Below are positions 58,864 to 64,000 of a DNA stretch of 64,000 bases, piece by piece. This DNA is from Owenia fusiformis (taxonomy: Eukaryota > Annelida > Polychaeta > Sabellida > Oweniidae): positions 5,529,341 to 5,593,340 of the forward strand of contig CAIIXF020000008.1 of assembly GCA_903813345.2 (NCBI GenBank), in the 5' to 3' direction. Under the pieces are notes generated by a model. The model was given only the letters and a program-made list of their open reading frames with translations, was not told the origin of the DNA and did no database searches. How positions within the stretch are numbered: the first letter of the stretch is position 1; each line of letters starts with the position of its first letter. Both the position numbers and the translations under genes were made by a program.

Positions 58864-60222
58864 ATGAAAAACAATACCCATGATATATTTCCTAACTTAT
58901 ATACAAGGCATATTGAATTACATAAGTATGATACAAGAGAATCCTTTGGAAGAAAGATGCTTTCATTTTCCGGACCATTTATTTGGAATGGCCTCCCTTC
59001 AGAAATTAAAAATCAAGGTCGAGTAAATGCCTTAAATCTAAATATAAGAAACATATTTTGGCTTTGTATACACAAAGGCTGGTATCGAAAGATTTCTGCT
59101 GTGACGGAGCATGCTATTTTTCATAAAAACACTAAGAATGCTTCACGATTTATTTTTTAACTCATATGTTTCGTTATATCAAAGATAATTACTTACTCCA
59201 TGCAATCGATATATCATTTGGGTGTAACCTCCACTTCTGTTTGAAGTCCAATAACGCTAGGAGTAAAATCTATTGAAAACGGCGCCAGAGTATCAAACTC
59301 TAAAATGTACCATTTCTTTTTTAACATTTTAATGGCATGATATAGTGACACGATAATATTAACATATGTTTTCAGCATAACTCTGAATGTATTAATTAGA
59401 TATTAATGCATTGGGTCTTTTAAATTTTTTTATAAAAAATAATATTAATATTTTTTGTCCGCTGTGACGGAGCATTTTCACAGTTATCATTTGCAACTGC
59501 TCCGTCACAGCGGACAAAAAAGTTAAACAATATTTTTTATAAAAGAATTAAAAAGACCAAATACATCAACATCTCATTTATACCTTCATAGTTATGCTGA
59601 AACCATGTGTAAATATTATCATGTCACTATATCGTGCCATTAGAAAGTTAAACAAGAAATGGTACATTTTGAAGTATGATACTCCGGCGCCATTTTCAAT
59701 AGCTTTTCTTCCCAGCGTAATTGGACTTCAAACAGAAGTGAAAGTTACCCGCAAATGATATATCGATTGCATGGAGTAAATAATTTTGTATGGTATAACG
59801 AAACATATTAGTTAAAAAATAAATAGCGAAGTATTCTTAGTGTTTTTATGAAAAATAGCATGCTCCGTCACAGCGGACAAATATTTCGATACCAGCCTGT
59901 GATACATGATTTCATTTTACACTTTTCATATTCATGTATTTTATATAAAAATGATATACAAATATAACTCGAAGCCTGGGTACTGGACACTAAACCTGTA
60001 AATATTTATATCTGTGATGCACCTCCCCCACCAACACTTCCTCTTCGATCTTCTCTTAGACAAAATTTAATCTTGATATGTTTGATAATTCCTTGACCTT
60101 ACCTTGTTCTTAATATTCGTAATATTATGCTTTAACATGTACGGGTATAAACATCAGAAATGATGTCACCTGTTAAACCTTATATTATTAAGGAATAAAT
60201 TGAATTGAATTGAATTGAAATT
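58864..60222 (+). mobile_element. 3' end of a LINE with (TTGAA)n tail, interrupted by a palindrome
   Basis: The open frame 58864-59075 encodes YDTRESFGRKMLSFSGPFIW and NGLPSEIKNQGRVNALN, the C-terminal segment after the reverse transcriptase in LINEs. A 3'UTR-like stretch ends in AATTGAATTGAATTGAA (60204-60220). The 5' part is truncated. The palindrome at 59076-59898 splits it. Confidence 0.72.
59076..59898. mobile_element. Near-perfect 823-bp palindrome (foldback element)
   Basis: Arms run outward from about 59487. The outer ends are AGGCTGGTATCGAAA and TTTCGATACCAGCCT. The repeated CGCTGTGACGGAGCA motif lies near both ends and next to the centre. The arms are about 390-400 bp with scattered mismatches. 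No coding content beyond frame by-products. It is symmetrical almost to the base, so little has been lost since insertion. Confidence 0.85.
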
Positions 60223-60509
60223 GACTATGAGTCAATTTATAGTAACCTACCCCAACATAGGTTTAGCCTTACTAAGCCACTTAGAAAGCAATTTTGCACA
60301 TACTAAATTCAATGTGGAAAAATAATCCTATATGGCTATGATATGTGACCCATGTAAAAGTCGAAGAATATGTAAAAGAATATGTGAAATGTGTAATAAC
60401 TTAAAAAATGTACCTTTGTATAAAACCAGCAAGTCAAACACACTTGCAATCACTTCGCCAGCTTGATCAAGAGTGTCAATACATATGTCTAGCGCTTGCA
60501 AATAAAAGA
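60223..60509. other. Gene-free spacer
   Basis: No recognisable feature. Confidence 0.3.
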
Positions 60510-60514
60510 TAATT

Positions 60515-61412
60515 CACTGGCGTTTAACGTATCTCAAACATCATGCCTAGTAGCACAAAACTCACGGCACATGTATCTCTATGTTTTTTTTATTAAATCC
60601 TTTATATAATTCATTTGGTGTTTTTTTTCTAGCACAAGTAATGTGACTTTAATCAGTATACTGGTGATTCAATAAACTCCGGGCTACAAATTAAGCATAC
60701 ACGTTGATCGGTGTGTGAGTAACTTTGCATATTGTAAGATTTTCAGCAGATGCCATGTATTTCCTATGAGCAACTTTAAAGTAGAATTTAAGGTAAGTTA
60801 TATTCATTTACACCTCCATTTTGAAAATATATACGACTTGGGCTTTATTTATATAGAACATTGGTCAGATAGTATATTTGTAAGATTTGTTGGAATAAAT
60901 TAGTCATAAACTAAGATTTAATAAACTAAGATCTTTAAAATTGAACCCTTCAAAGACTGTATCATGTCCAACGTACTTGGGTAGGTGGGTATGAGGTAGG
61001 AGGTTTTTTATACAAAGCCTTATTTATTTGCGTATGGTATACGATTATATATGTATTTGTTAAAATAACACTAGCTGAAACACTTGAGAATTATTTAGCT
61101 TTGAAACGTAGGTGTTACATCATTAGGTTTTCAAACAAAATCTACCCCTTCTCCCCATCCTAATGGTGTTGGAAATGTGGATTTCCCACTCAATGAGGAT
61201 ATTCCTCAGGCATGTAGTTCATAGGGGATTTTAGCGCTCCATTTGTCACAACTTAATTGAAGCATCTTGTTCTTGATCAAATGCAGATCATTCATGGTTG
61301 AGAAAACCATCAATGAATAAAAACAAAGGATTTAATAAAACTCCATAGAGATACATGTGCCGTGAGTTTTGTGTTACTTGGCATGATGTTTGAGATACGT
61401 TAAACGGCAGTG
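60515..61412. mobile_element. 898-bp element with CACTG ends and TAATT duplication
   Basis: TIR of about 90 bp (CACTGGCGTTTAACGTATCT and on; the right end inverted differs at few bases). TAATT flanks both sides at 60510-60514 and 61413-61417. No transposase is seen. CACTG-type ends with a 5-bp duplication do not settle the superfamily. Confidence 0.82.
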
Positions 61413-61579
61413 TAATTGGTTTTATTGCCTTGAATTCACTATTGGGTATTTGACTGTACAGTAAAGTTGACTGGCTTGGTTCCCAATCATTTAAAGGCTA
61501 GTATTCTTAAACCATTAAAGGGTGATGTTATTAACACATGGGTTACAGATACTATGTCTATGACTGTGTTTCTTTTCAG

Positions 61580-64000
61580 ATATCACTCCAGTAAATGTCA
61601 TACAGTATCTGACCTTGGTCAGCTATGTTACTTTGGCTACAGAGGAGAGGCATTAGCCAGTATCACAGATGTTTCCCAGACACTTGAGGTGTCCAGTCGT
61701 CATAGAGACAGTAAACAAACCTACAGTACCACCTTCACCAGTGGTTGCCAGGGACAGGTGTTGAAATGTAGCACACAGCGCCCAAGTTACGGCACAACCA
61801 TCACAGCACATAATATATTCTATAATCTACCAGTAAGGAGAAAAGCCACAAATGCTGTACTGGAAGTTGAAAGAATTCGGCAAAGACTCAAAGCTATTGC
61901 TTTGATCCATCCTTCAGTGTCTGTTTCACTACGTAATGATGGATCTGGGCAGATTGAGCTTCATACTCACAAGAGTAAATCAGTATTAGGGGTGTTTACT
62001 CACATTTATGGGCAGGAAAGATCAAAGGAAATGGTTGAATTAAACTACGAATCTGGGAACATTAAGGTTCAAGGTTTTGTTGGAAAGTCTGGACACAACA
62101 AGAAAAATATTCAGCTTATCTACATAAATAGCCGCCTGGTATTAAAAACAAAACTTCATAAACTTGTAAACAGATTGATTTCAAGATCTCTCATTACAAA
62201 TGGAAAATATGATAGTCCAAAACCTGACCAAATTGATACAACAGCAGCAATTAAATATGGTGTATTTGTCATAAATATAATGTGCCCGCACAATAGCTAT
62301 GATATCACATTTGACCCTGCTAAAACACATGTTGAGTTCCATGATTGGGATGGCATAATGATCTCTTTGGAGGAAGCTGTGAATGGCATGTTAAAAAGGG
62401 AAAACCTATTGTCTGTAAATTCTACAGGAGGCATTCTAACTGGAGATATTGAAGATGGCGAGAACATTAAGAATGATGGAGCGAAGGATTGGGTATGCAG
62501 CTTTGAAATAGGAAAGGAGATACATACTGAAAATATCCGAAATAATCTTCAGTCCAAAAAAGTACATAGAATGAGCAACTCTGCTCTGATGTCAAGTACA
62601 CCTCAACTATTGAAAGCTTCAGAACCAGTAGCATGTGTGACCTCAGACCAAGTGTGCAACACTTTGGTCCACTTTTCTGAAACCTCAAGTGAATTTGACA
62701 GCACAACAAAGCAGTTAGTAACACCTTTTCAGTCTTCCGAGCACATATGTGAAACACTGATGCAAAATGTCAAAGACACACCTGTTCAAATTGATGAGGC
62801 TATAGGGGAAAAATTCGAAATTGACTTTCATGAGGATCCCTTACTGTCTACTGAAAATACCCTACCACTCTGTGAAACCCAAGCCACCAACACGGAAGAG
62901 GCAATTCCTTTGGCTCAAATGCATACATCAACTAAAATTCCTCAGTTGACACAGAGTCCAATGAACTCATTTGATGCTTTAGGGCTAGGATCGTATAAAT
63001 CTCAGAATCAAAGAATCTGTCAAAGTTCATTGGACACCATGGATCTTGATTATTTGATATCTCCACATGGGCATGAAAATATGAACATCTATGAAGATGA
63101 AATGGGAGATGAGACTGAAATGGATGATGCTGAGACAGAAACTGATAATGTTGAATGTCAAGGTTATATTTCACCAGGGTCCTCCATAAGAGATGTTAAT
63201 ATGAGACACTCACATACACAATCAAGAAACACAAATACTCAAATGAGATATCCATATACACAACTTGGATACTCAGATAAAGAAACAAGAGACTCGAACA
63301 CAGGATTAGGAAACTCTATACAGAGTAACTCAGACATAAAAACAAATCTCTTGAATAAACAACAGAGAAACTCGAATACACAATCAAGACACTCATATAA
63401 ACAAGTGGAACACTCAGATGAATTAATAAAACCAATAGATGGGAACACTATAATAAATAGTGAATATGATAAACAATCCTTGAAAAGAAACAGTCCTAAA
63501 TTAAAATGTAGTGTGGCTGTAGGATTATCTATGCAGTTTCAATCTTCAGCTTGTTGTAGTAGTAGATTGAGCAAGCCAGACTCTGCTCAAATGCAATCAC
63601 TTGGAGATTTCCGAAAGACAAATGAAAATGTAAAACACATATCTAGTACATCAGATAAAGATAGAACTCACCCAACATTTCAATATGTTAAAGGGCTTAC
63701 ACCATTTTTAAAGATAAGAGAAAGATTGTCAAAATCACAAGGCAGTTATTTTAATAGAGTTCCTGAATCTAACAAAGGAGCACAAGATCGAACTGCAAAA
63801 ATAATTGATAGGAGGAGCAATAAAGGTGAAAATCAAATGGAGAACATTGAGGATGTGATGGCTAACAAAGAAGACAGACATAACAATAACCCTAGGGAGT
63901 ATAGAAAAAGAAGAAATCAAAATCAAAACAGCATTGGAGTAAACAGATTTGGAATTGGAAGCAGGGATAGGTTTACAAGTAAAACTAAATCTCACCAACA
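61580..64000 (+). CDS. MLH3: MLH3 exon 3: rest of ATPase, transducer domain and linker (partial)
   Basis: Acceptor TTTCTTTTCAG ends at 61579; the first base completes Arg73 and the frame is open to the window end (807 codons). It starts YHSSKCHTVSDLGQLCYFGY with GHKL motif III (GYRGEAL, residues 92-98). RPSYGTTITAHNIFYNLPVR, the GTT-containing motif IV region and 'NLPVRRK', follows. The transducer domain has KNIQLIYINSRLVLKTKLHK and NIMCPHNSYDITFDPAKTHV (the 'DVNVHPxKxEV' equivalent). After about residue 350 it becomes a hydrophilic, low-conservation linker with an acidic stretch (EDEMGDETEMDDAETETDN) and a Gln/Ser/Asn/Thr-rich repeat. The C-terminal endonuclease motif is not in the window. 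Confidence 0.95.
63195..63426 (+). repeat. Degenerate ~10-residue repeat in the MLH3 linker
   Basis: In-frame units resembling RHSHTQSRNT, NTQMRYPYTQ, LGYSDKETRD, SNTGLGNSIQ and NKQQRNSNTQSRHSYKQ recur at about 30-nt spacing. The DNA shows CTCAnATACACAAnn-type repetition. It lies in the disordered linker between the ATPase and the dimerisation/endonuclease parts. Confidence 0.6.

Larger units (their letters stand above)
7078..61579 (+). other. MLH3 intron 2, about 54.5 kb, hosting nested minus-strand genes
   Basis: The donor GTATTA at 7078 and the acceptor TTTCTTTTCAG ending at 61579 enclose four METTL27-like copies on the opposite strand and a dense set of transposons. The intron is real because the residues on each side (NR|YHSSKCHTVSDL) restore an uninterrupted MutL domain. 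I see no missed MLH3 exon within it and none is needed by the family alignment. Confidence 0.88.

Overview
The window is nuclear DNA of an invertebrate animal. It is AT-rich and sparsely coding, with spliced genes (GT-AG introns), LINEs, a tRNA-derived SINE and many DNA transposons. The non-autonomous Helitron-type elements combine a short palindromic head, a CCGT or CGGG microsatellite and an internal tandem array. That resembles the 'pearl'/HINE elements described in molluscs, so a lophotrochozoan, probably a mollusc, is my best guess. The species cannot be fixed from the sequence.

Two host loci frame the window. At the left edge (1-365, minus) is the first coding part of a gene I do not recognise. 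On the plus strand is the DNA mismatch-repair/meiotic gene MLH3: exon 1 (4256-4367), exon 2 (6972-7077) and a large exon 3 (61580 to the window end). The exon phases join correctly (1, then 2). Together they encode about 880 residues: the GHKL ATPase, the transducer and part of the linker. The C-terminal endonuclease domain lies beyond the window.

MLH3 intron 2 is about 54.5 kb. On its minus strand lie four copies of a four-exon class I SAM-dependent methyltransferase gene of the METTL27/WBSCR27 type. Copy D (54021-57710) is complete, 225 codons. Copy B (31072-42858) keeps an open frame, but its intron 1 is swollen to 10 kb and its 5' end is cut by an hAT-like insertion. Copy A (9886-14421) lost its exon 4 splice acceptor through a 28-bp deletion. 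Copy C (47447-52596) is a remnant.

The copies are segmental duplicates that share flanking and intronic repeats, so one copy often supplies the empty site for an insertion in another. This gives target-site duplications for a TA mariner-like element, two TTAA elements of one family, a TTAA foldback element, an hAT-like element and a Helitron-like array. Two LINE fragments likewise give the empty site for an AT-duplicating 2.85-kb element.

The rest of the intron and the 5' flank are mobile DNA: Helitrons (one nested in another), foldback palindromes, at least three LINE families, a SINE and minisatellites. I see no rRNA, CRISPR array or prokaryotic gene. The strongest candidates for something new are the nested, recombining METTL27 array and several short-TSD elements with unusual iteron-filled interiors.
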